Position numbers and translations under genes: made by a program
Source of the DNA: Acidobacteriota bacterium
GTDB taxonomy: Bacteria; Acidobacteriota; Terriglobia; Bryobacterales; Bryobacteraceae
Direction of reading: 5' to 3'
Length of the DNA: 64,000 bases
Assembly (NCBI GenBank): GCA_003223115.1
Contig: QHXW01000290.1
Coordinates: 38,209-102,208 of the forward strand
Notes under the pieces: model-generated
Told to the model about the DNA's origin: nothing
Databases searched by the model: none
The model's input: the letters and a program-made list of their open reading frames with translations, nothing else
Shown here: in pieces, positions 26,655-34,451 of the stretch
Numbering within the stretch: position 1 is the first letter of the stretch
Layout: each line of letters starts with the position of its first letter

Positions 26655-28067
26655 TTAGAACGTTCCAGTCAATGTCTGCAACTGCGCCAGCGCCACGCGG
26701 TAGCGGACCAGGCCGTCATCGTAAGCGTTACGGGCTTGCGCCAGCGTGCTTTGGGCATCCACCACCTCGAGCACCGACACCTCGCCCGCCTGGTAGCGCA
26801 GCAACGTGAGTTTCAAGCTTTCGGCGGACAGTTTCACGGAATTGGCGAGTGATGTGAGCTGTGCGCCGGCCGACTGCGCTTCCTGGAAGAAGAAGTTCAG
26901 GTTGGCCAGAACCTGACGCTGTGCCAGACTCAAATCCAGCCGCGCTTGCTGGAGATGTAATTCGGCCGCGCGGACTTTGCTCCGCGTTGCTCCCCAGGTC
27001 CAGACCGGGATGGTGAGCTGCGCCTGCGCCGCGGACCCCAGATTGCGCAGATGATCGCGGTTGTAGACGGCAAACTGATTAGCATTAATTCCGAAGAAGT
27101 AGTCAAACGACAGCGTGGGAAAAAAGCCGGCGCGCGCAACCGAGAGTCCGAGTGTCTCCTGCTGTACCGTGGCTTGCGCCGCACGGACATCGGGATTGTT
27201 TTTCGCGGCCAGCGCTTCCACTTCGGCGAACGGCGGCAAAGACTTCCCGGTCTCGAGATCATCCGTAACCGTAAAGTCCTGCCGGAAATCAGGAAACAGC
27301 AGCACCGCCAGGGCGATGCGATTTTTTTCCATGTTCAACTGCGCTTCCTGCGCGTCCCGCAAGCGCTGTTCCAACTGGATCTGGGCCTTCACCACGTCGG
27401 AGTGTGCCGCTTCACCGCCTTGCTCCTGTTTTTGTGTGATGTCCATAAACTGATGCGCCTCGCGCAAACTTTGCTGGGCATTCGCGCTTTTCCGCGCCGC
27501 CACAACGAGGCCGTAGTAATTCTGAACTACGGTGGCGACCAGCCCGCGGCCGGCAATCTCAGCCTTGGCGCGGGCAATGGCTTCGGCCGCAATTGCCCTG
27601 CGGTATTCGCCACGCTTGGCCAGATCGTAGACGTCCCCATGCACGATGGCCTGGCTGTTGTAGACGTGCACACCGTCATTGGCCACAAAAACTCCGGAGG
27701 GAGTGCCGTTGGGTTGGGTGTAAATCATCTGGTTGAAATAGTTCAACGACGGCAACAGAGCGGCCTTGGCCTGAACGCGGTCCTCGTGCGACAATTGCGC
27801 GCTAATGCTGGCTGCCAGAAATTGCTGGCTGTAGGTGCGGGCGCGCGCCAGCGCATCTTCGAGAGTAATATTCAACGACGCGCCTGCCTGTGCCATGCCC
27901 GTCTGAATTTGTCCCTGCTGGAGTTGGCCCGGCTGCAGGGGATTCTGAGTGGGCTTGGGCTGCGCCGCAGGTGTTGGCGCCAGAGCGCTGACTGACAGCA
28001 TGGCTGCCACGCCGAGAATCACAACCAGAGAGGGCATCGAGATTTTCGAGTGTACGAATCGAGACAT
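26655..28067 (-). CDS. TolC-family outer-membrane efflux channel
   Basis: A 470-residue outer membrane factor. It has a signal peptide (hydrophobic 14-30), a Pro/Gln-rich leader of about 30 residues, then two homologous halves of long Ala/Gln-rich helices with the typical TolC patterns (LEDALARARTYSQQFLAASI; VVDAQSTLAQARNAYDDGLVRYRVALAQLQTLTG at the C-terminus). It would form the trimeric exit duct for the adjacent RND pump. The stop is 3 bp before the adaptor start. Confidence 0.9.
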   Translation of the reverse strand: MSRFVHSKISMPSLVVILGVAAMLSVSALAPTPAAQPKPTQNPLQPGQLQQGQIQTGMAQAGASLNITLEDALARARTYSQQFLAASISAQLSHEDRVQAKAALLPSLNYFNQMIYTQPNGTPSGVFVANDGVHVYNSQAIVHGDVYDLAKRGEYRRAIAAEAIARAKAEIAGRGLVATVVQNYYGLVVAARKSANAQQSLREAHQFMDITQKQEQGGEAAHSDVVKAQIQLEQRLRDAQEAQLNMEKNRIALAVLLFPDFRQDFTVTDDLETGKSLPPFAEVEALAAKNNPDVRAAQATVQQETLGLSVARAGFFPTLSFDYFFGINANQFAVYNRDHLRNLGSAAQAQLTIPVWTWGATRSKVRAAELHLQQARLDLSLAQRQVLANLNFFFQEAQSAGAQLTSLANSVKLSAESLKLTLLRYQAGEVSVLEVVDAQSTLAQARNAYDDGLVRYRVALAQLQTLTGTF

Positions 28068-28083
28068 GAATGCACGATGAATG

Positions 28084-29472
28084 CTACCGGTGGAGCAGCA
28101 CAGTAAATACGGTGCCCTTACCAGGTTTACTGCTTAACTGGACCGAACCGCGATGTGATTCTGCGATCCACTTCACAATTGACAGACCGAGACCGAAGCC
28201 GCCGTTCTGGCGCGAGCGTGCCTGGTCTCCCCGATAAAAGCGCTCGAACACGTGTGGGACCGTCTCGGGAGCGATCCCGACGCCGTTATCCGACACGTGA
28301 ATGCGCAGATCGCTGCCGGCGGCTTCGAGCTTTACCGAAACCTCGCCGCCGGCAGGCGTGTACCTGATCGCGTTATCGAGCAGGTTCAATACCAATCGCC
28401 GGACAAGTTCCTGATCTCCGCGAAAGTTGATATCTTCCGCACACTCGCAGTCCAGACGTATGTTCTTCTCTCGGGCTACGCTCTCGACGGCCCGGCAGCA
28501 TTCGCCCAGCAAGTCATTCAGATAAAACTCTGCGACGCGTAAATTCAGGTGTCCTGCATCGGCGCGGGCGAGGTTCAGCAAATCGTCCACCAAGCGCGAA
28601 AGCCGCCGGGCCTCATCCTGAATGGTGGCGAGCGATTCCTGATATTCGCCGGGACTGCGGTCATGGGACAGGGCGACGTCGGCTTCGCCGCGAATCACAG
28701 AAATCGGCGTACGAAGCTCGTGCGAGGCGTCAGCCACGAATCGGCGCATGGTTTCGAAAGACTGGTCCAAACGTGAAAGCAGTTCGTTAAAAGAATCCGC
28801 CAGAATTTGGAGCTCCTGGCGAGCGTCGCCGATATCGAGCCGGCTGTCGAGATTCTTGTCGGTGATGTTTCTGGCCTGATCCGCCATCCAGCGCAGGGGC
28901 GCAATGCTTCGGGCGGCCAGCAGGAATCCGCCAACACCGGCAATCAGCAGGGCCAGTGGCAGAGACAGGTAGAGCACGCGCCGCACCGTGGCGAGGTCGT
29001 TCCGGATCGAATCCAGCGGCTCAACCATCAGAACAATAAACGTCCGGCCGTTGAACATGAATCGCTGGGTCACCACGCGCGCTCCGGCTTTGCCGTAGCT
29101 CGGAATCGTGGTGAGAAATTCCGTTTTTTCGCCGTGCCGAGCCTGGGCGACCATCTGGAGCAACTCAGGTTTATCCACAGGGGCGCTGGCCGCCAGGAGC
29201 TTGTCGCCGTCAAGAATCGCCAGCAACCGGTTTCTGGAATCCACTTCCGCGATGGTTTCCCGCGCAGCGCCAGGAGCCTCGTCATTGAGCTCGGTCATTT
29301 CGCTGCGGAACAGGCCGGCCGCGGTGCCCGCTTCCGAAGAAAGCGTCTGGTCCAGACGCTGGTAAAGAGCCCTCGAAAGCACTTCATAGAAAAAAACACT
29401 GAACAGAATCAGCAGCAGTGTGAAGAACAGCAGGTACCAGGCGGTGAGCTGGATGCGGAGGCTCTTAATCAT
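28084..29472 (-). CDS. Sensor histidine kinase (CusS/OmpR-partner type)
   Basis: A 462-residue inner-membrane kinase. TM1 is at about 10-30 and TM2 at about 166-188, with a periplasmic sensor domain between them. A HAMP linker (RSIAPLRWMADQARNITDKNLDSRLD) and an H-box (DASHELRTPISVIRGEADVAL) follow, then an ATPase domain with N, G1 (DNGVGIAPE) and G2 (GFGLGLSIVKWIAESH) boxes. It overlaps the response regulator gene by 8 bp. It would sense envelope stress or the pump substrate and phosphorylate that regulator. The ligand cannot be read. Confidence 0.93.
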   Translation of the reverse strand: MIKSLRIQLTAWYLLFFTLLLILFSVFFYEVLSRALYQRLDQTLSSEAGTAAGLFRSEMTELNDEAPGAARETIAEVDSRNRLLAILDGDKLLAASAPVDKPELLQMVAQARHGEKTEFLTTIPSYGKAGARVVTQRFMFNGRTFIVLMVEPLDSIRNDLATVRRVLYLSLPLALLIAGVGGFLLAARSIAPLRWMADQARNITDKNLDSRLDIGDARQELQILADSFNELLSRLDQSFETMRRFVADASHELRTPISVIRGEADVALSHDRSPGEYQESLATIQDEARRLSRLVDDLLNLARADAGHLNLRVAEFYLNDLLGECCRAVESVAREKNIRLDCECAEDINFRGDQELVRRLVLNLLDNAIRYTPAGGEVSVKLEAAGSDLRIHVSDNGVGIAPETVPHVFERFYRGDQARSRQNGGFGLGLSIVKWIAESHRGSVQLSSKPGKGTVFTVLLHR

Positions 29473-30154
29473 CAGCGGTCACCGCCTCGGCCGTGAGCAT
29501 GTATCCCTCGCCCCGCCGCGTATGGAGGAGCGGCCGCTCGAAACCCACATCGATTTTCGTGCGCAGCCTCCTGACATACACATCGATGATGTTCGAGAAC
29601 GGATCGAAATTCTCATCCCACACGTGCTGCGCGATCTGCTCCCGGCCCACGATGCGGTTTGGGTTGAGCATCAGGAATTCGAGCAGCGCGTACTCCTTGG
29701 CCGTCAGGCTGATGGATTTACCGGAGCGATTGACCGCATGATTGGCGGTATTGAGCGCCAGGTCCCCAACGCGGATCACCTCCGGACGGATCTCGGCGGC
29801 GCGCCGGGAAAGAGCCCGCAATCGCGCGAGAAGTTCCTTGAAGTCGAAGGGTTTGGTGAGATAGTCGTCCGCGCCCGAATCGAGACCTCGCACACGATCA
29901 TCCACTGCGTCGCGCGCGGTGAGCATGAGGATGGGAGTGCGGATGCCCGAGCCTCGCAGCTCACTGCAGACGGCGTAACCGTCCTTGATGGGCAGCATGA
30001 CATCCAGAATGACCAGATCGTACTGGTTCACGCCCGCGTAGTAGACGGCTTCCTCGCCATCGCGCGCGACATCCACGGCATAAGTCTGCTCACGCAGTCC
30101 TTTGGCAATGAACCCCGCCACCCGGGGCTCGTCTTCGGCCAGCAAGACCCTCAC
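29465..30154 (-). CDS. OmpR/PhoB-family response regulator
   Basis: A 229-residue regulator with a receiver domain (1-118; Asp51 in VILDVMLPIKDG, acidic pair Glu-Asp-Glu at 7-9) and a winged-helix DNA-binding domain (about 128-225; SLTAKEYALLEFLMLNPNR, VYVRRLRTKID). It is transcribed with the kinase and efflux genes, so autoregulation and control of the pump operon are likely. It overlaps the PepSY-like gene upstream by 4 bp and the kinase gene downstream by 8 bp. Confidence 0.93.
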   Translation of the reverse strand: MRVLLAEDEPRVAGFIAKGLREQTYAVDVARDGEEAVYYAGVNQYDLVILDVMLPIKDGYAVCSELRGSGIRTPILMLTARDAVDDRVRGLDSGADDYLTKPFDFKELLARLRALSRRAAEIRPEVIRVGDLALNTANHAVNRSGKSISLTAKEYALLEFLMLNPNRIVGREQIAQHVWDENFDPFSNIIDVYVRRLRTKIDVGFERPLLHTRRGEGYMLTAEAVTADD

Positions 30155-30609
30155 GGTTCCTTGACGGCGGCGCCCTCCGGGCTCAATCGGATCTCGGAAG
30201 TTTTACCCGCCGTCTTGATCTTAGCCTCATAAGCAATGACTGAGCCGCCTTTCGTGACTGATTCGACGAATGCGATTTTACCTTTGGCGGCATGCTTGTC
30301 GAGAGCCGTTTTCACGGCCGGCGGCAGCGATTCGAGCGTGACTTGTTCCTCAATTTCTACGATCGCTCCGGTTGGATCGATCAAGAGGTCTTTGTTGTGG
30401 CCATTGACTTTCAGTTCGGCCTCGTAAAATGTTTTTCCGTTCTCCTCCTCTTTCGAGAAACCCCGGACGGTAGCTCCCTGGCTTTGCTCTTGAATAGTCT
30501 TTTGAACGGCAGGCGGAAGACTTTCCATCGTGACGCGCTTCTCCGCGCCGGCGAGATTGGCCGCAACCAGCACCGCGGACACGGCGAGAGATGCGAAGCG
30601 TGAGCTCAT
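30151..30609 (-). CDS. Secreted duplicated PepSY-like protein, first gene of the efflux operon
   Basis: A 152-residue secreted protein with a signal peptide ending near AANLAGA. Two tandem copies follow of a PepSY-like unit: each begins with SLPPAV followed by a helix (QKTIQEQ / KTALDKH), then beta strands with xFYEAELK / IAYEAKIK and an IDPTGAIVEIE / LSPEGAAV end. The frame stays open upstream, but ATG 30609 follows AGGAG with normal spacing and starts the signal peptide. It overlaps the response regulator gene by 4 bp. PepSY-like proteins often sit with two-component systems; it may feed a periplasmic signal to the kinase, as inference. Confidence 0.8.
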   Translation of the reverse strand: MSSRFASLAVSAVLVAANLAGAEKRVTMESLPPAVQKTIQEQSQGATVRGFSKEEENGKTFYEAELKVNGHNKDLLIDPTGAIVEIEEQVTLESLPPAVKTALDKHAAKGKIAFVESVTKGGSVIAYEAKIKTAGKTSEIRLSPEGAAVKEP

Positions 30610-30716
30610 TATTGTTTTTACTCCTGCTCCTATTGTGACGCCGGACACATGAATGCACGATGAACGGTCTCGGGGCGACGATTCCCTGCGCCGGAATCGC
30701 GAAAGCGCGTTCGGCA

Positions 30717-30834
30717 ACAGGCAGGAATGCCCATTTCAAGAGCGCACGACAGCCGGAAGCCGGGATGGAGCGCGGGCGCGGCGTCTGTCCCACAAAAGCA
30801 CAGGCAAGAATGCCTATTCCACGAGCGCCTGTCG
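30717..30834. repeat. Two blocks of the dispersed CAGGAATGCC / CTGTCCCAC repeat
   Basis: ACAGGCAGGAATGCC (30717-30731) and CTGTCCCACAAAAGCACAGG followed by CAAGAATGCCTATTCCAC (30785-30822) belong to the same family as 8694, 51639 and 62334. The stretch 30610-30960 between divergent genes contains these blocks and no supported gene; several short frames here are repeat-driven. Confidence 0.6.
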
Positions 30835-30947
30835 ACATTCGAAGAGTTTCGCAGAATTTTTGCTGCAAATTTGCGGAGCAACGGCCACTCGCGTGCATCA
30901 ATTAATTTTTGGTGAGCGATTTCTGCTCAAATTTCGCTCGACGCGTG

Positions 30948-30954
30948 TTAAAAT
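30948..30954 (+). promoter_or_regulatory. Candidate -10 region for a leaderless MerR-TPR transcript
   Basis: TTAAAAT ends 6 bp before the GTG start at 30961, so transcription starting a normal distance downstream would begin at or next to the start codon. No Shine-Dalgarno sequence is visible in front of it. The hexamer is a fair match; the -35 is not convincing. Confidence 0.35.
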
Positions 30955-30960
30955 TTTCGC

Positions 30961-31875
30961 GTGCTCGATTCTGCCGCCAAGCAGGAGTACACGCGTCAGG
31001 ATGTGCGCCGCATGCTCAAGGTGAGCGAGCAGCAGCTTCGCAGTTGGGAGCGCCACGGCCTCATCCAAGGAACCTCCAGCTTTTCTTTTTCCGATCTTAT
31101 CGCGCTCAAGGCACTGCAGAAGTTGCGTGAAAGCCGGGTGCCGTCACGCAAGATCGGCCGGGCGCTCACCGCGTTGAAACGAAAACTGTCGCACGTAGAG
31201 CGGCCGCTTTCGGAACTCAAAATTTTCTCCGACGGGCGCACCATTTCGGTCCAGATTGCCGGCCAGAAGATGGAAGCGCTTACTGGGCAGATGCTGTTTA
31301 ATTTTGAAACCGTCGAACTAGCCAGCATCAAATCGCTCGCCGCGCCCAAACGAGCAGCCGACCGCGCCAGCGCCGAGCGTCAGGCCGAAATGTATTTTCA
31401 ACAGGGTCTGGCACTTGAAGAAACCGGCGCACCCATCGAGCAAGCCGTGGCTTCGTACGAAAAAGCCGTGGAACTCAATCCCGCGGCGGCCGGGGCTCTG
31501 GTCAACCTGGGAACGATTTATTACCGGCAACACAAGTACGGGGAAGCCGAACGGCATTATTTGCGTGCCGTTGAGGTGGATTCGAATTATCCGCTGGCGC
31601 ACTATAACCTGGGCAATCTTTACGACGAGCAGGCCGACTTAGAGCGTGCTGAACAGCATTACGTCACCGCGCTGCGCTTGAACCCGAGTTATGCCGATGC
31701 GCATTTCAACCTGGCGCTGCTTGCCGAGCGCAAGGGTGATTTCCTGAAAGCCGTGCGCCACTGGAAAAGCTACCTGAAGCTCGACGGCACGGGCACCTGG
31801 GCCACCATCGCCCGCAAACAACTCGATAAACTCCGGGAAGCCACGGTCATCCGCCCGCGCGGCGCCGGGGCGTGA
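30961..31875 (+). CDS. MerR-type HTH fused to tetratricopeptide repeats
   Basis: A 304-residue protein that starts with GTG. Residues about 9-75 are a MerR-type winged helix (YTRQDVRRMLKVSEQQLRSWERHGLI, then ALKALQKLRESRVPSRKI). Residues about 135-290 contain four TPR units ending NPAAAGALVNLGTIYY, NYPLAHYNLGNLYDEQ and NPSYADAHFNLALLAERKGD. No effector-binding domain typical of MerR activators is seen, so the TPRs probably bind a protein partner. Such fusions are, to my knowledge, common in Acidobacteriota. Target genes are unknown. It is convergent with nothing nearby and may be leaderless. Confidence 0.85.
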   Translation: MLDSAAKQEYTRQDVRRMLKVSEQQLRSWERHGLIQGTSSFSFSDLIALKALQKLRESRVPSRKIGRALTALKRKLSHVERPLSELKIFSDGRTISVQIAGQKMEALTGQMLFNFETVELASIKSLAAPKRAADRASAERQAEMYFQQGLALEETGAPIEQAVASYEKAVELNPAAAGALVNLGTIYYRQHKYGEAERHYLRAVEVDSNYPLAHYNLGNLYDEQADLERAEQHYVTALRLNPSYADAHFNLALLAERKGDFLKAVRHWKSYLKLDGTGTWATIARKQLDKLREATVIRPRGAGA

Positions 31876-31899
31876 ACTAAACTGCGAGTGGAGCAGACC

Positions 31900-31925
31900 G
31901 GCGAAAGCCCGGATACGACGCGGGT
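31900..31925. repeat. Second dispersed repeat (GGCGAAAGCCCGGATAC type), copy 1
   Basis: This 26-bp block matches 62295-62320 at 23 of 26 positions. It is followed by a GC-rich segment with ACGCCGGTCCCACCGGC symmetry. The intergenic 31876-32046 holds it and no gene. Confidence 0.5.
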
Positions 31926-32046
31926 CTTCGACGCCGGTCCCACCGGCCGGCCAACGTGCCGCAGCTAACTTAACTAACAATCGTCGGAAGCTCCTTCGCC
32001 CCCGCGCGTTTGCGCCAGATTGTATCCTGAGAGATTGGAGTCATCT

Positions 32047-32574
32047 TTGGGACGCATCTGGCTCGCCATTCGCAGTTTCTTTTCAATCTTGTTCCAGGGC
32101 AAGCTTCCGGACGACGGTCTCATCGTTCTGGGGCTGACGCGCCGGAGTGCGTCAGCGACGAAGTCCATGCAGACCGGAGCCGCGCCTGCAGTGCGTGCGA
32201 CCGACGGCGCGCTGCAGATTCTCTCTATCCTGCAACGCGATTCACGCCTGGTGGATTTCATCATGGAGGATGTCGCAGCCTATTCCGACGAGCAGATCGG
32301 CGCAGCCGTGCGCGGACTGCACGATCAGGCGCGAGAATCGCTCAAACGCTACGTCAAGCTCGAGCCGGTGATCGACGGCGTGGAGGGCACCTTCACCAAC
32401 CCGACGGTATCGGACTCAGCCGCGGTTAAATTCATCGGCAATGTGCCTGCAGGAAAACCCCAGGGCGGTGTGTTACGGCACAAAGGCTGGCGCGCCGGCC
32501 GCATCGATCTGCCCGCGCTGAATGCCAAACAGGATTCCAGCATCATCGCTCCGGCTGAACTCGAAATCGAATGA
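32047..32574 (+). CDS. DUF2760 protein of the Hsp70 operon
   Basis: About 175 residues. The frame opens at a TTG at 32020, but GGAG at 32037-32040 favours the TTG at 32047. The N-terminus (IWLAIRSFFSILFQG) is a hydrophobic or amphipathic helix. The middle (GALQILSILQRDSRLVDFIMEDVAAYSDEQIGAAVR) and the end (GGVLRHKGWRAGRIDLP) match the DUF2760 pattern that I associate with genes next to unusual Hsp70s. It overlaps the first Hsp70 gene by 4 bp. A co-chaperone or substrate adaptor role is inference. Confidence 0.8.
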   Translation: MGRIWLAIRSFFSILFQGKLPDDGLIVLGLTRRSASATKSMQTGAAPAVRATDGALQILSILQRDSRLVDFIMEDVAAYSDEQIGAAVRGLHDQARESLKRYVKLEPVIDGVEGTFTNPTVSDSAAVKFIGNVPAGKPQGGVLRHKGWRAGRIDLPALNAKQDSSIIAPAELEIE

Positions 32575-34451
32575 AATCCAAGAAACACGCGAACGGCGGG
32601 GATACGCGCGCCGGGGCCGTTCAGCGCGAGCCCAAATACGTCATCGGCATTGACCTCGGCACTACCAACTCCGCCTTGGCTTACACCGCAATCGCGTCTG
32701 AAGGGGATGCGTCGTCTGAAGTGACGCTGATGCCGGTTCCCCAGTTGGTGAACCCAGGTGAAGTGCGCGACGAGCCGCTGCTGCCTTCGACGCTCTATGT
32801 GCCCGGCGCGAACGATTTTCCGGCCGGCTCGCTGGACCTGCCTTGGGAACAGGAGCCAAGATTTGTGGTCGGCCAACTGGCGCAGAAACGTGGCACGGAG
32901 AATATTGGGCGCCTGGTGACATCGGCTAAATCCTGGCTGTCGCATTCGGGCGTCGACCGCACCGCCGACATTCTGCCCTGGCGGGCGCCCGAAGGCGTCG
33001 AGAAACTTTCGCCCGTCGAAGCCTCGGCCCGGTATCTGGAGCACTTGAGCCGCGCTTGGGATTCCAAGATGCCTGAAGCGCCGTTTGCGCAGCAGCAGAT
33101 TCTGGTCACGGTGCCTGCCTCATTCGATGCCGTGGCGCGAGAGCTGACCTTGCAAGCCGCGGAGCGCGCGGGTTATCGAGACGTGACGTTGCTCGAAGAG
33201 CCGCAAGCGGCTTTCTACGCCTGGATCGAGCGTCATCAGGACTGGCGTGAACGCGTGGAGGTGGGCGACCTGATTTTGGTGGTGGACATCGGCGGCGGCA
33301 CGACGGATTTCACGCTGATCGCGGTGACCGAACAGAACGGTGAACTGGGCTTGGAGCGTATGGCGGTGGGCGAGCACATCCTGCTGGGCGGCGACAATAT
33401 GGATCTCGCGCTGGCGCGTCTGGTCACGGAACGCCTAGCGCAAAAAGGCACGCGCATCGATGCTTTCCAGCTTCAGGCGTTATGGCATAACTGCCGTTTC
33501 GCGAAAGAAAAATTACTGGAGCCTGGGTCCACCGCCAAAGAGCAGCCGGTCACGATTTTGGGAAAAGGCACTGGCCTGGTGGGCGGCACCATCAAGGCCA
33601 TGCTGGGCCGCGAAGACCTCGATCAAATTCTGGGGGAAGGTTTTTTCCCAGTCGTGGCCAGCAGCGATCTGCCACGGCGGCTACGTCGCGTGGGCCTGCA
33701 GGAGATCGGACTGCCGTACGCCGCTGACGCCGCTGTCACGCGGCACATGGCCCAGTTTCTACGGCAGCAGGCAGCTGCTGGCGAGTATGAACGCGTCCGC
33801 CGCAGTCCCTCGGGACTGGCCGCGCCGACGCACATTCTGTTCAACGGCGGCGTGTTGCGCGCAAATTTTGTACGCGAACGAATCATCAGTACCATCGACT
33901 CGTGGCTGGCGGAGGAGGGCTTCGAAGCCGTCCGGTCCTTGACCGGCGAGGACCTCATGCACGCGGTTTCACGAGGCGCGGCATACTATGGGCTGGCGCG
34001 GCGCGGGCGTGGTATTCGGATTCGCGGCGGTGTCCCGCGCACGTACTATGTGGGCATCGAAAGTGTCATGCCGGCTGTGCCCGGAATGGCCGCACCGCTC
34101 AAAGCGCTGACCGTGGCGCCGTTCGGCATGGAAGAAGGCACGTCCATCGAAATTCCACAGCGCGAATTCGGGCTGGTGGTTGGCGAGCCGGCTGAGTTCC
34201 GTTTCTTTTCTTCCGCCGTGCGCAAGGACGACCCAGCCGGCGCGTTGATCGAAGAGTTCGGTGATGACCTTCAAGAACTCTCGCCCATGCAGGTGGAGTT
34301 GCCGGCCGCCGTAAAGAACGGTTCGGCAACGGTGCCGGTGTCTTTCGAAACCGTGGTTACCGAAACGGGCATGCTGCAATTGTGGTGCGTGGCACGCGAC
34401 GGCCGCCGCTGGAAACTCGAGTTCAACGTTCGCGAACGCGTCGCGCAATGA
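32571..34451 (+). CDS. Hsp70-family chaperone-like ATPase (first of pair)
   Basis: A 626-residue DnaK-like protein. The phosphate-1 loop is GIDLGTTNSALAY. LVTVPASFDAVARELT, LLEEPQAAFYAWIE and VVDIGGGTTDFTLI are the phosphate-2 and connect motifs of the Hsp70 nucleotide domain (to about residue 480). The C-terminal part (480-626) is a short, divergent beta-rich domain without the DnaK-type lid. It is flanked by DUF2760 and a second Hsp70, each overlapping by 4 bp. No DnaJ or GrpE gene is present, so it is not the housekeeping DnaK; clients are unknown. Confidence 0.9.
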   Translation: MKSKKHANGGDTRAGAVQREPKYVIGIDLGTTNSALAYTAIASEGDASSEVTLMPVPQLVNPGEVRDEPLLPSTLYVPGANDFPAGSLDLPWEQEPRFVVGQLAQKRGTENIGRLVTSAKSWLSHSGVDRTADILPWRAPEGVEKLSPVEASARYLEHLSRAWDSKMPEAPFAQQQILVTVPASFDAVARELTLQAAERAGYRDVTLLEEPQAAFYAWIERHQDWRERVEVGDLILVVDIGGGTTDFTLIAVTEQNGELGLERMAVGEHILLGGDNMDLALARLVTERLAQKGTRIDAFQLQALWHNCRFAKEKLLEPGSTAKEQPVTILGKGTGLVGGTIKAMLGREDLDQILGEGFFPVVASSDLPRRLRRVGLQEIGLPYAADAAVTRHMAQFLRQQAAAGEYERVRRSPSGLAAPTHILFNGGVLRANFVRERIISTIDSWLAEEGFEAVRSLTGEDLMHAVSRGAAYYGLARRGRGIRIRGGVPRTYYVGIESVMPAVPGMAAPLKALTVAPFGMEEGTSIEIPQREFGLVVGEPAEFRFFSSAVRKDDPAGALIEEFGDDLQELSPMQVELPAAVKNGSATVPVSFETVVTETGMLQLWCVARDGRRWKLEFNVRERVAQ

